64,000 nt of DNA from Qipengyuania intermedia (lineage in GTDB: Bacteria; Pseudomonadota; Alphaproteobacteria; Sphingomonadales; Sphingomonadaceae), in NCBI RefSeq assembly GCF_019711615.1, contig NZ_JAIGNS010000002.1:186001-250000 (forward strand), given 5' to 3'. Positions 35,706 through 44,647 of this stretch are shown one piece after another (position 1 is the first letter of the stretch; each line of letters starts with the position of its first letter). The notes beneath the pieces were generated by a model that was given only the letters and a program-made list of their open reading frames with translations, was not told the origin of the DNA and ran no database searches. A program made the position numbers and the translations under genes.

Positions 35706-37034
35706 ATGCCGCCTTTCCTTATCAATGCTCTCGGTATCCTCGCGATACTTTTCATCGCCTTCCTGCTTTCGACGGGCAAGCGGCGCATCAAGCTGCGCGT
35801 CGTCGGGGCCGCCTTCGCGCTCCAGGCGCTGATGGCGCTCCTCGTCCTGCGCACCCCTTGGGGTGTCGAAGCGATCCAGGCGATGTCGAACGGCGTCATT
35901 GCCCTGCTCGATTATTCGAAGGCCGGTATCACCGCGATCTTCGGACCGATGGATGCGAACCCCTTCACCAATACCTTCGTGATCGCCGCCCTTCCGGTCA
36001 TCATCTTCTTCGCTGCCCTGGTGTCGATCCTCTATCATTGGGGCATCATGCAGCGCCTGGTGCGCTGGGTCGGCGGCGCGATCGGCTGGATCACCGGCAT
36101 CAGCAAGGTCGAGGCGCTTGGCAGTGCGGCGAACATCTTCGTCGGCCAGTCGGAAAGCCCGCTGGTCGTGCGCCCCTATCTCGCTTCGCTGACGCCGAGC
36201 CGCCTGTTCACGCTGATGAGCGTCGGCATGGCCGGTGTCGCGGGCACGATCCTGGCAGCCTATGCCAGCTTCATCGGTGCCGAAGCGGTGCCGTTCCTCC
36301 TCGCGGCGGCCTTCATGTCCGCGCCGGGCGGCATCCTGATGGCCAAGATCATCATGCCCGACGACGAAAGCGACCTTGCAAAGGACGCGGCCGAACTGGC
36401 CGAGGTCAAGCTGCCCGATGCCCGTATCAGCGGCGATGGACCGGCAGCGCTCACCGAAAGCGGACGTCCGCACGAAGTCGAAGTGGCCGAGACTTTCGAA
36501 GAAGGCCACAAGCCGGCGAACGTCATCGAGGCTGCCGCGCAAGGTACCCAGACGGGTGTGAAGCTGGCGGTAGCCGTCGGTGCGATGGTCATGGTCTTTG
36601 TCGCGCTGGTTGCACTGGCCAATGGCATCCTCGGCGGGATCGGCGGCTGGTTCGGTTATCCCGACATCAGCTTCCAGCAATTGCTCGGCTTCGTCTTTGC
36701 GCCGGTCATGTACCTTATCGGCATTCCTTGGGACCAGGCCGGTGCTGCAGGCGGGCTGTTCGGCACGAAGATCGTGCTCAACGAATTCGTCGCCTTTATC
36801 GAACTTGGCGCAATGGATGCCGCAATCCTGACCGACCGCAGCCGCGCCATCGTGACTTTCGCGCTCTGCGGCTTTGCGAATTTCAGCTCCATCGCAATCC
36901 AGATGGCGGTGACGGGCGGTCTTGCGCCAAATCAAAGACCCGTGATCGCAAAGCTCGGTATCCGCGCGCTTGCCGCCGGTAGCCTTGCCAATCTGATGAG
37001 CGCAGCACTGGCGGGACTATTCCTGCCGTATTAA
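35706..37034 (+). CDS. Concentrative nucleoside transporter (CNT/NupC family)
   Basis: A 442-residue inner-membrane symporter. Conserved CNT features are GQSESPLVVRPYL and the C-terminal LCGFANFSSIAIQMA. A ~70-residue acidic cytoplasmic insertion (about 215-285) lies in the middle. It imports nucleosides with Na+ or H+. It is followed after 14 bases by the 2OG oxygenase gene, so they are probably co-transcribed. Confidence 0.93.
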   Translation: MPPFLINALGILAILFIAFLLSTGKRRIKLRVVGAAFALQALMALLVLRTPWGVEAIQAMSNGVIALLDYSKAGITAIFGPMDANPFTNTFVIAALPVIIFFAALVSILYHWGIMQRLVRWVGGAIGWITGISKVEALGSAANIFVGQSESPLVVRPYLASLTPSRLFTLMSVGMAGVAGTILAAYASFIGAEAVPFLLAAAFMSAPGGILMAKIIMPDDESDLAKDAAELAEVKLPDARISGDGPAALTESGRPHEVEVAETFEEGHKPANVIEAAAQGTQTGVKLAVAVGAMVMVFVALVALANGILGGIGGWFGYPDISFQQLLGFVFAPVMYLIGIPWDQAGAAGGLFGTKIVLNEFVAFIELGAMDAAILTDRSRAIVTFALCGFANFSSIAIQMAVTGGLAPNQRPVIAKLGIRALAAGSLANLMSAALAGLFLPY

Positions 37035-37048
37035 GGGCCGCATTCATT

Positions 37049-37990
37049 ATGACCGACTCGAACACCGACATTGCGGTTGTGTCCCTGGCACAGCCGCTCG
37101 CATCCATTGCCGACGAACTTGGCCGCAGCTTCCAGGAATACGGCTTCGCCGTCGTCCGCGATCACGGCATCCCGCAGGACCTGATCGACCGGGCCGAAGA
37201 ATTGTCGAAGCAGTTCTTCGCCTTGCCCGACGACGTGAAGAAGGCCTACCACATCCCGGGCGGCGGAGGTGCGCGCGGTTATACGCCGTTCGGTACGGAA
37301 AAAGCCAAGGACGCGAACGTTCACGACCTGAAGGAATTCTGGCACGTCGGGCGCGAACTGCCCGAAGGTCATCCGCTCTCGCAATACATGGCCGACAATG
37401 TCTGGCCGAGCGAAGTCGACGGTTTCCGCCAGACCTTCAGCGAACTCTATTCCGCATTCGAAGAAGCGGGCGGCCGTGTCCTCGAAGCGATTGCGCTGCA
37501 TCTCGGACTGCCGCAAGATTTCTTTGCGGCGACCGTGGAGGATGGCAACTCGGTGATGCGCCTGCTGCGCTATCCGCCGCTGGAAGGTAAAGAGGCGGAA
37601 GGCGCGATCCGCGCTGCCGCACATGGCGACATCAACACGATTACCCTTCTGCTGGGTGCGGAAGAAGCCGGTCTCGAACTGCTGACCAAGCAGGACGAGT
37701 GGAAGGCCGTGGACGTGCCCGAAAGCGCGCTGGTCATCAATGTCGGCGACATGCTTGACCGGCTGACCAACGGCAAGCTGCGTTCGACAACGCACCGCGT
37801 GGTCAATCCGCGCGGTGAAGCGGCGTACCGGGCACGCTATTCGATGCCCTTCTTCCTGCATTTCCGTCCCGATTACACGATCGAGACGCTGGAAAGCTGC
37901 ATCGATCCCGAGCGCCCCGATGCGCATCCCGAACCCATATCGAGCCATGATTTCCTCATGCAGCGCCTGCGCGAGATCAATCTGGCCTGA
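37049..37990 (+). CDS. 2-oxoglutarate/Fe(II) oxygenase, isopenicillin N synthase family
   Basis: A 313-residue mononuclear iron enzyme. The metal triad is HGD in AAHGDINTITLLL and the distal His in STTHRVVNP, with the 2-oxoglutarate-binding RxS in RYSMPFFLHF. The DIOX_N domain with NHG-type motif (RDHGIP) is at the N-terminus. The substrate is unknown. The gene follows a nucleoside transporter, so a nucleoside- or base-modifying role is possible (inference). A short terminator hairpin starts at its stop codon. Confidence 0.9.
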   Translation: MTDSNTDIAVVSLAQPLASIADELGRSFQEYGFAVVRDHGIPQDLIDRAEELSKQFFALPDDVKKAYHIPGGGGARGYTPFGTEKAKDANVHDLKEFWHVGRELPEGHPLSQYMADNVWPSEVDGFRQTFSELYSAFEEAGGRVLEAIALHLGLPQDFFAATVEDGNSVMRLLRYPPLEGKEAEGAIRAAAHGDINTITLLLGAEEAGLELLTKQDEWKAVDVPESALVINVGDMLDRLTNGKLRSTTHRVVNPRGEAAYRARYSMPFFLHFRPDYTIETLESCIDPERPDAHPEPISSHDFLMQRLREINLA

Positions 37991-38011
37991 TTGCTGCGTT
38001 GCAGCAATTTT
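37990..38011 (+). terminator. Short intrinsic terminator after the 2OG oxygenase gene
   Basis: ATTGCTGC, loop GTT, GCAGCAAT, then TTTT. The stem starts at the last base of the stop codon. The inner TTGCTGC/GCAGCAA arms are also compatible with an operator. Confidence 0.65.
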
Positions 38012-38257
38012 CGGGGCGGGATTTGCGCCGCCGCGCCTCAAAGCATAAAATTTTCCCCGGTGGTGCAATTTTGCAACGCACCTAAGCCACTGTTTTATCG
38101 ACCTTTAATGGCGAGTGTTGCCATGGTGAATCAGGGGTGTGGGTGGCTGTCTTGACTCTGTCATAAAACCAACGCTTTGCGGAAACATGCACGGCCTAGC
38201 GGGGCTGCGCTTCCAACAAAGCAAATTCACACCCGAAGAGACGAAGGGGTCTTCTCG

Positions 38258-40951
38258 ATGAAGTTCAAATATCTCCTGGCCACCTCGGTGGCTGGTATCG
38301 CAGCGGTAGGCGCGATGCCCGCAGCAGCCCAGTCGACCGGCTCGATCGACTTTGAAGAAGACGATGTAATCGTCGTTACCGGTCGCGGTGACGATGGCGT
38401 CGGCGGCGTCGAAATTCCCGACACCACCAAGGCGAAGCAGGTCCTCAACGAAGAGATCATCCGTCGCCAGCGCCCCGGCCAGACGGTCAACGACATCGTG
38501 AACCTCGTTCCCGGCGTCAGCTTCCAGAACAACGACCCCTGGGGTTCTTCGGGCGGTGGCTTCACCATCCGCGGCTTCGGTGCGGACCGCGTGTCGCAGA
38601 CGCTCGACGGCCTGCCGCTGAACGATTCGGGTAACTACGCCCTCTACACCAACCAGCAGGTCGACCCCGAAGTTCTCGAAGAAGTGAACGTCAACCTCGG
38701 TACGACCGACGTCGATAGCCCGACCGCTTCGGCAACCGGCGGTACGATCAATATCCGTACCCGCGAACCCAGCGAAGACGCCGGCATTGTGGCGACCATG
38801 ACCTTCGGCGACGTGCTCGCCGGCGGTGCGGAAGACACCATCTACACCCGCGGCTTCGTGATGTTCGACAGCGGCGACATGACCGGCATGGGCACCAAGA
38901 TGTTCGGTTCGGTCAGCTACACGACCTACGGCGTTCCCTACAACCCGTATGGCCGCGTCAACAAGACGCAGTTCAACGGTCGTATCTGGCAGGACATCGG
39001 TTCGAATGGCGACTTCGTTGCCGTTTCGGGTCACTACAACCAGAACCGCAACAACTTCGCCGGTTCCGAAAGCATTGGCGATCTCATCATCCTCGGCGAT
39101 GAAGACCTCGCGGATCTCGTCCAGGCTACCCTCGGCACGAGCGGCAAGGAATCGCGTTTCGAGCTGTATCGCCTGTCGGGTGAATATCCCTGCGCCAGCA
39201 ACTCGAACGTCATCGCTTATGAAGTCGGCGGTTCGGGCAGCCCGGGCGCAGGCATCGACTACGATGACCGCAACGGTTGTGGTGCAGCGTTCTACCGTCG
39301 TTACAACCCGTCCGACACGGGTAACATCCGCGGTGCATCGCGCTTCACGATCAGCGACAAGCTGACGTTCACCTTCGACCCGAGCTACCAGTACGTCAAA
39401 GCAAACGGTGGTGGCCCCGACGATCTTCGTGAAGGCTTCTGCTACGTAATCGACGATCCGAACAACCGTAACTTCGGTCGTTGCACGACCACCGATAACG
39501 GAACTCCGGCTCTCACCGGTGCATTCGGCGGCGGTTACTACTTCGGTCGCGACCTCAATGGCGACAGCGATCTGATCGACGAAATCGCAGGTAACGATCC
39601 CAGCCAGACGCAGACCAAGCGTTACGGCGTGATCGCCAACCTAATCTACGAAATCGCCGACGATCATCGTGCACGTCTCACCTACACCTGGGACCGCGCG
39701 CGTCACCGCCAGACCGGCCAGATCACTGCCATGCTGCAGAACGGCGAACCGGCTGATGTTTTCGCGATCGATAAGCCGCTGCTCGACGTTTACGGCAACG
39801 AAGTGAACAAGCGCGATCGTCTGTCCTACGCGATCCTGCACCAGGTTTCGGCAGAATATGTCGGCCGCTTCGGTGATTTCCAGGCGAAGCTCGCTCTGCG
39901 CGCTCCGTTCTTCACCCGCGAGCTGAACCAGAACTGCTTCACCACTTCCGCCGGTGGTTTCGTCGACTGTCCGAATGAAAACTCGGACCTTTCGGTCTAT
40001 CAGGCTTCGAATCCCGACTATGTGGCACCGCTCTCGCGTACCTATAAGTACGACAAGCTGCTGCCGAACGTCGGCTTCACCTACGACTTCAGCAATGAAA
40101 TGTCGGTGTTCGCCAACTACGCGAAGGGCCTTTCGGTCCCCGGTACCGACCCGCTGTACGACTCGCTGTATCTCGCAGACGATGCGTTCGCTCGCCCGGT
40201 TCCGGAAACGACCGACAGCTTCGACCTCGGCCTGCGTTACCAGAGCGGTGACATCGAAGCCCAGTTCGGCGCATGGTACACGAAGTACAACGACCGCCTC
40301 GCGACCGCTTTCGATCCGGAAGCGAACAACGGTGAAGGTGAATTCGTTTATCGTAACCTCGGCAAGGTCGATAAGTGGGGCCTCGACGGCTCGATCGCTT
40401 ACCGCCCGACCCGTAACTCGCTCATCTACGTTTTCGGATCGTACAACGACTCCGAAATCGCGGAAGACGTGGCTGACGGCACCTGCAACCAGTTCGAAGT
40501 CACTAGAGAGTTCTACAGCTGTAATGCGGTTGGCGACATCCAATTCCTGCCGACCGGTGGGAAGTCGGAATCGGGTACGCCGACCTATTCGTTCGGTGCA
40601 CGCGGCCAGATCGCTTTCGGCGACCTGGAACTGGGCGCACAGTTCAAGCACACTGGTCCGCGTTACCTGAACGATACCAACCTCGACGTGATCGAAGAGT
40701 TTGGTCCCGACGGTTCGGAAGTCAGCTACAACTACGGTTCGAAGGCTCCGGCTTACACGACGGTCGATCTCGACGCCCGCATCGTGCTCGGTGAATTCGC
40801 CACCGGTGGCGACGCGGCGATCCAGCTGAACCTCACCAACCTGTTCGATGAATATTACATCGGCTACTTCGGTGGTTCGCTGGACGACTTCGGCTTCGCC
40901 CAGATCGGCGCTCCGCGTGCCGGCAGCATCTCGCTGATCATCGGCTACTAA
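38258..40951 (+). CDS. TonB-dependent outer membrane receptor
   Basis: An 897-residue outer-membrane transporter. A signal peptide (MKFKYLLATSVAGIAAVGAMPAAAQ) precedes a TonB box (DVIVVTGRG), a plug domain (VNLVPGVSFQ, GFTIRGFGADRVSQTLDGLP) and a beta-barrel ending in an aromatic residue (ISLIIGY). The substrate is not evident. Codon use is strongly biased (CGT, GGT and other optimal codons), unlike neighbours, which suggests very high expression. A rho-independent terminator follows. tonB is encoded 3 kb downstream. Confidence 0.95.
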   Translation: MKFKYLLATSVAGIAAVGAMPAAAQSTGSIDFEEDDVIVVTGRGDDGVGGVEIPDTTKAKQVLNEEIIRRQRPGQTVNDIVNLVPGVSFQNNDPWGSSGGGFTIRGFGADRVSQTLDGLPLNDSGNYALYTNQQVDPEVLEEVNVNLGTTDVDSPTASATGGTINIRTREPSEDAGIVATMTFGDVLAGGAEDTIYTRGFVMFDSGDMTGMGTKMFGSVSYTTYGVPYNPYGRVNKTQFNGRIWQDIGSNGDFVAVSGHYNQNRNNFAGSESIGDLIILGDEDLADLVQATLGTSGKESRFELYRLSGEYPCASNSNVIAYEVGGSGSPGAGIDYDDRNGCGAAFYRRYNPSDTGNIRGASRFTISDKLTFTFDPSYQYVKANGGGPDDLREGFCYVIDDPNNRNFGRCTTTDNGTPALTGAFGGGYYFGRDLNGDSDLIDEIAGNDPSQTQTKRYGVIANLIYEIADDHRARLTYTWDRARHRQTGQITAMLQNGEPADVFAIDKPLLDVYGNEVNKRDRLSYAILHQVSAEYVGRFGDFQAKLALRAPFFTRELNQNCFTTSAGGFVDCPNENSDLSVYQASNPDYVAPLSRTYKYDKLLPNVGFTYDFSNEMSVFANYAKGLSVPGTDPLYDSLYLADDAFARPVPETTDSFDLGLRYQSGDIEAQFGAWYTKYNDRLATAFDPEANNGEGEFVYRNLGKVDKWGLDGSIAYRPTRNSLIYVFGSYNDSEIAEDVADGTCNQFEVTREFYSCNAVGDIQFLPTGGKSESGTPTYSFGARGQIAFGDLELGAQFKHTGPRYLNDTNLDVIEEFGPDGSEVSYNYGSKAPAYTTVDLDARIVLGEFATGGDAAIQLNLTNLFDEYYIGYFGGSLDDFGFAQIGAPRAGSISLIIGY

Positions 40952-40975
40952 GTCCTGACGATCCGCTAACGAAAG

Positions 40976-41009
40976 AGGGCGGCTCCCACAGCGGGGGCCG
41001 CCCTTTTTC
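40976..41009 (+). terminator. Intrinsic terminator after the TonB-dependent receptor
   Basis: Stem AGGGCGGC (40976-40983) pairs with GCCGCCCT (40997-41004), followed by TTTT and further T-rich sequence. Confidence 0.92.
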
Positions 41010-41035
41010 TTTGCCGCTCGGATATGCCCGATCGC

Positions 41036-43840
41036 TCAGGCGGTCGCCAGCAGGTCTTCGGCAAGCCTTCGCCTTACGACAGGTTCGACGCCGGAACGCA
41101 GTGCCCGCTCCAGCGCTGCAGCCTTCTCCCCCAGCGTTTCTTCGCCGAACATGCCGGCAGTCCCGGCCAGCTTGTGTACCGTCCGGGCCAGTTCTTCAAT
41201 GTGCACCCCCTCCAACTTGTTGTGCTCGACGGCTGCGCTGACAGCCGCCAGCGCTTCGGTGCGCCGTTCGCTCCAGCGTTCCAGCAGTTCCGCCGAATGC
41301 TTCCGCACAGGCTCTGCCTTAGGGCGCGGCGGCCGCAGACCCGGATCATCGGCCACTATGCGGACAGGCAGCCACCGGGCAAGGGCGGCAGTCAATTCCT
41401 CGAAAACGAGGGGCTTTGCCAGGTGGGCCTGCATGCCCGCCTCCTGCGCAGCCGCGATGTCTTCCGGAAACGCATTTGCGGTGAGGGCAATGATGGGGAG
41501 CTGGCTGGACGGGACGCCGTTCTTGCGGATCGTCCGCGTGGCGGAGTAGCCGTCGCAGCCCGGCATCTGGATATCCATGAGGACGAGATCGAAGGGCGCA
41601 TCGCTTTGCGCTGCGTCGAGGGTCATCTTCACCGCTTCCGCACCATCGTGCGCCACGGTCACGCGCTGTCCCAATTGTTCGAGCATGGCGCTTACCAGCA
41701 TCCGGTTCACATCGTGGTCTTCAGCCAGCAGCACGCTGGCCGACGGCGGCGGAGCGAGCCTGTTTGCGGCACGCCGTTCCTGTGTCTCATCGGTCATCCC
41801 GTCGAGATCGACCTCCTGCAGGGGAATGCGCAGCATAAAGCGCGAGCCGATGCCCGGCATGGAATCGACGGTCAGATCACCGCCGAGCAATTCCGCCAGC
41901 TGGCGCGAGATCGATAGGCCGAGGCCTGTGCCGCCAAACCGCCGGGTCGTGCTCGCTTCCTCTTGGATGAACGGATCGAAGATGTGCTCGAAGCGCTTGG
42001 GATCGATGCCGATGCCGCTGTCTTCGACCGCGATCGCCAGACGCCCTTCCTCTTGCAGGACACTTACCGTTACCGCCCCGCTTTCGGTGAATTTGACCGC
42101 ATTGCCGATGAGGTTGAGCAAGATCTGGCGCAGTCGCAGCGGGTCGCTCTGGATATGCCGGGGAAGGGCGGGAGGACAGGATACGCCGAGCTTGATGCCT
42201 TTCTCCTTTGCCCCGGACATGTACAGGCCGGCGCAGTCTTCGACGAGACGCGGCAAATCGAAGGTCTCGTAGTTGATCACCAGCTGGCCGGACTCGATCT
42301 TCGAAATGTCCAGGATGTCGTTGAGCAACATCATCATCGACCGGCCCGAGCGCGCGATGAGTTCGGCATATCGCTCCGCTTCGGGATCCAGCTCCATCCG
42401 GGCGAGCAGATCGGCAAAGCCGAGCACGCCGTTCATCGGGGTGCGGATTTCATGGCTCATGTTGGCGAGGAACTGGGCCTTGGCCCGCGCTGCGTTTTCC
42501 GCGTGGCGCATGGCGCGCTTCAGCTTGCCCTCCAGCTCCACCCGCTCGGTCACGTCGCGCGCGGACACGACGATACCTTCCCTCTCGCCGGTCGCGTGAT
42601 CATAGGCGATGGCGCAGTCTGCCTCGATATAGACGGGCTCTCCTTCGGGACCGTCGAGGAAACGGCGGTAGGTAAAACGCTCGCTCCTGCTCTTGCCGGA
42701 CAGCAGCCTTTCCTCGGTCCGGGCGATTACGTTCCGGGCTTCGGGATGGACACGCTCTGCGGTAGTCATGCCGACGAAATCGGCTGGCGGTGCGCCGAGC
42801 ACCCGCGCGACCGAGGGCGAGGCGTAGGTACACACGCCGTGCAGGTCGTAGCGCAGGATCGCATCGGTGATATTCTCGGTCAGCAGGGCAAGCTGCTTGC
42901 GTCCGGCTACCATCTCGTCCGTCAGGCGCTTGCGCGTCGAAAGGATGGCGGCAACCGGGAAGCCGACCAGCACCGAGGATGCAACGAACGCTTCCAGCAC
43001 GAGCAACTGGGCATGCAGGGGCATGGGCAGGAGGTTGATCGGCCCGGTTCCCCACTGGGTGGCCAGGATGGCGATCGTGGCGACCTTCATCACCGAAAAG
43101 GCCGTGCCGAGCGCTCCCAGCCGGAAGGCATGGCAGATGATGATGGGGGGGATGAGGAAGAGCAGCGGGTAGGAGGTCTGGGCAAAGACCATCAAGGTTA
43201 TCGAGGTGCCGAGCAGGGTAAGCACAAGCCACTCGCCCGTCTCCCTGCGCGTAAGCCAGCGCGGGCTCGCCAACGCATCCCACAGGACAAGGACCGCGGG
43301 AGCGATGATCACCATCGACAGCGCATCGGAGGCCGCCCATTGCAGGACTCCCGAAAGCGAAGTGCCATTCCCACCGGCCAGCGCGAGCGATGCGACGGTC
43401 GCGGAAGCCAGCGGCGCGATCAGGCCGGCCCCGAGTACGAACCATAGCAGGTCGCTCGTGTCGTCCATTGTCGGATGCGCGCTGGCGAGCCTTCGCACGA
43501 GGTACAGTGCGATGACGATCTCGACCATATTCGCGATGGACAGCATTATGGCAGTCGCAAGTGCATCGCCGACGAAAAGGTTGGCGCAGGTGTTACCGGC
43601 AAACAGCGCCGCAACTACCGTTCGCTCGTGGCGAACCTTCAACCGCAGCAGGGCAGCGACGGCCAGAGCATTGGGCAACCACACTACCGCAATGCGACCG
43701 TCCCCGCGGGTAAGTTCGATGCTGAGGAAAGCCAGCAGGGCGAAGCCGGCAAAGCCGACCAGGCCGGTAATCAGGCTCTTGCGGTCGGGAAGGGCCAGAC
43801 CCCCGAACAGTGCGGTACTCGATGGAAGACTTGCGATAAT
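41036..43840 (-). CDS. MASE1-PAS hybrid histidine kinase with receiver and Hpt domains
   Basis: About 934 residues. An integral membrane MASE1 sensor (eight or so helices, WLPNALAVAALLR early) is followed by a PAS domain, HisKA (phosphorylated His in NMSHEIRTPMNG), HATPase (GTGLGLSISRQL), a receiver domain (Asp in VLMDIQMPG) and a C-terminal Hpt domain (His in TVHKLAGTAGMFG). This is a tripartite phosphorelay kinase like BarA/ArcB. No ATG, GTG or TTG precedes the first membrane helix in this frame. ATT at 43840 has GAGGAG five bases upstream and is the best start. No response regulator is adjacent. Confidence 0.88.
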   Translation of the reverse strand: MIASLPSSTALFGGLALPDRKSLITGLVGFAGFALLAFLSIELTRGDGRIAVVWLPNALAVAALLRLKVRHERTVVAALFAGNTCANLFVGDALATAIMLSIANMVEIVIALYLVRRLASAHPTMDDTSDLLWFVLGAGLIAPLASATVASLALAGGNGTSLSGVLQWAASDALSMVIIAPAVLVLWDALASPRWLTRRETGEWLVLTLLGTSITLMVFAQTSYPLLFLIPPIIICHAFRLGALGTAFSVMKVATIAILATQWGTGPINLLPMPLHAQLLVLEAFVASSVLVGFPVAAILSTRKRLTDEMVAGRKQLALLTENITDAILRYDLHGVCTYASPSVARVLGAPPADFVGMTTAERVHPEARNVIARTEERLLSGKSRSERFTYRRFLDGPEGEPVYIEADCAIAYDHATGEREGIVVSARDVTERVELEGKLKRAMRHAENAARAKAQFLANMSHEIRTPMNGVLGFADLLARMELDPEAERYAELIARSGRSMMMLLNDILDISKIESGQLVINYETFDLPRLVEDCAGLYMSGAKEKGIKLGVSCPPALPRHIQSDPLRLRQILLNLIGNAVKFTESGAVTVSVLQEEGRLAIAVEDSGIGIDPKRFEHIFDPFIQEEASTTRRFGGTGLGLSISRQLAELLGGDLTVDSMPGIGSRFMLRIPLQEVDLDGMTDETQERRAANRLAPPPSASVLLAEDHDVNRMLVSAMLEQLGQRVTVAHDGAEAVKMTLDAAQSDAPFDLVLMDIQMPGCDGYSATRTIRKNGVPSSQLPIIALTANAFPEDIAAAQEAGMQAHLAKPLVFEELTAALARWLPVRIVADDPGLRPPRPKAEPVRKHSAELLERWSERRTEALAAVSAAVEHNKLEGVHIEELARTVHKLAGTAGMFGEETLGEKAAALERALRSGVEPVVRRRLAEDLLATA

Positions 43841-43855
43841 GGCATCTCCTCGTAG

Positions 43856-43871
43856 GTTCGGTAATGAACCT
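43856..43871. repeat. Inverted repeat between the hybrid kinase and tonB
   Basis: GGTTC, six bases, GAACC. It lies in the divergent promoter region, immediately upstream of the kinase ribosome binding site. It may be an operator; the arms are short. Confidence 0.35.
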
Positions 43872-43915
43872 TCCGGGCCGTGGAACGCGCCCTCCCGTTT
43901 TCCCGTTGAGAGGCA

Positions 43916-44641
43916 ATGAGCGAAGCAAACTCCCGGTTCAGCACCCAGAAGAGACGGCCCAACGGCTGGGTTATCCTGCTTATATTGCTGATTCACATCG
44001 GTATCTTCTACGCACTGATACGTAGCCTGGCACCGGGTGTGGTCGCGACTGTCGAACGCGAAGTGGTGTCCGCATTTACGGTAACCGTCACTGCGCCGCC
44101 GGAGGAAACCCCGGAAGTCGAGCCGCAACCGGACGAGGGGGCGCAGGGCGATCCGGGGCGCGAGGCGGTGCCTCAACCGGTTACCGCGCCGACGCCGAGG
44201 CAACAGGTTCGCGAAGACCGACCGGTCCCGCGCGCTTCATCGACCGGTACGGCAACCGATTCGGGAGCCACCGATAGCGGAACCGGGACCGGCGCTGCGG
44301 GAAGCGGCACGGGAACGGGAGCCGGGCGTGGCGGAGGCGGACAAGGCGGCGTTGCGGCCACCAAGCCGGTGCTGGTGCGCGCGATTACCGATGCGAGTGC
44401 TTTTCCCATTCCGCCGGGTGGGCGGGAAGCGCGGATCGGCAAGTCCGTAATCGTCAAACTGCGAGTGTCGGCAGAAGGACGCGCCACGAGCTGTTCGATC
44501 TATCGACCCAGCCCGTTTCCCGAGACCGATGCCAAGGTGTGCGAACTGGCCCTGCAGCAACTCCGCTTCGAGCCAGCGCGCAATGCGGAAGGGCAGCCGG
44601 TCGCGGCGCCTTTCTATTACCAGCAGCGGTTCTTCAACTAG
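43916..44641 (+). CDS. tonB: Energy transducer TonB
   Basis: A 241-residue protein with one N-terminal membrane anchor (WVILLILLIHIGIFYALI), a Pro/Glu-rich and then Gly/Thr/Ser-rich periplasmic spacer, and a TonB C-terminal domain (GKSVIVKLRVSAEGRATSCSI, FEPARNAEGQPVAAPF). It passes proton-motive energy from ExbB/ExbD to outer-membrane receptors such as the one encoded at 38-41 kb. exbB and exbD are not in the window. Confidence 0.92.
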   Translation: MSEANSRFSTQKRRPNGWVILLILLIHIGIFYALIRSLAPGVVATVEREVVSAFTVTVTAPPEETPEVEPQPDEGAQGDPGREAVPQPVTAPTPRQQVREDRPVPRASSTGTATDSGATDSGTGTGAAGSGTGTGAGRGGGGQGGVAATKPVLVRAITDASAFPIPPGGREARIGKSVIVKLRVSAEGRATSCSIYRPSPFPETDAKVCELALQQLRFEPARNAEGQPVAAPFYYQQRFFN

Positions 44642-44647
44642 GGTGGG

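Noticed and set aside
35670-36935. 421-codon minus frame opposite the nucleoside transporter
   Set aside because: Rich in Asp/Arg/His and without any hydrophobic core; antisense shadow of the transporter.
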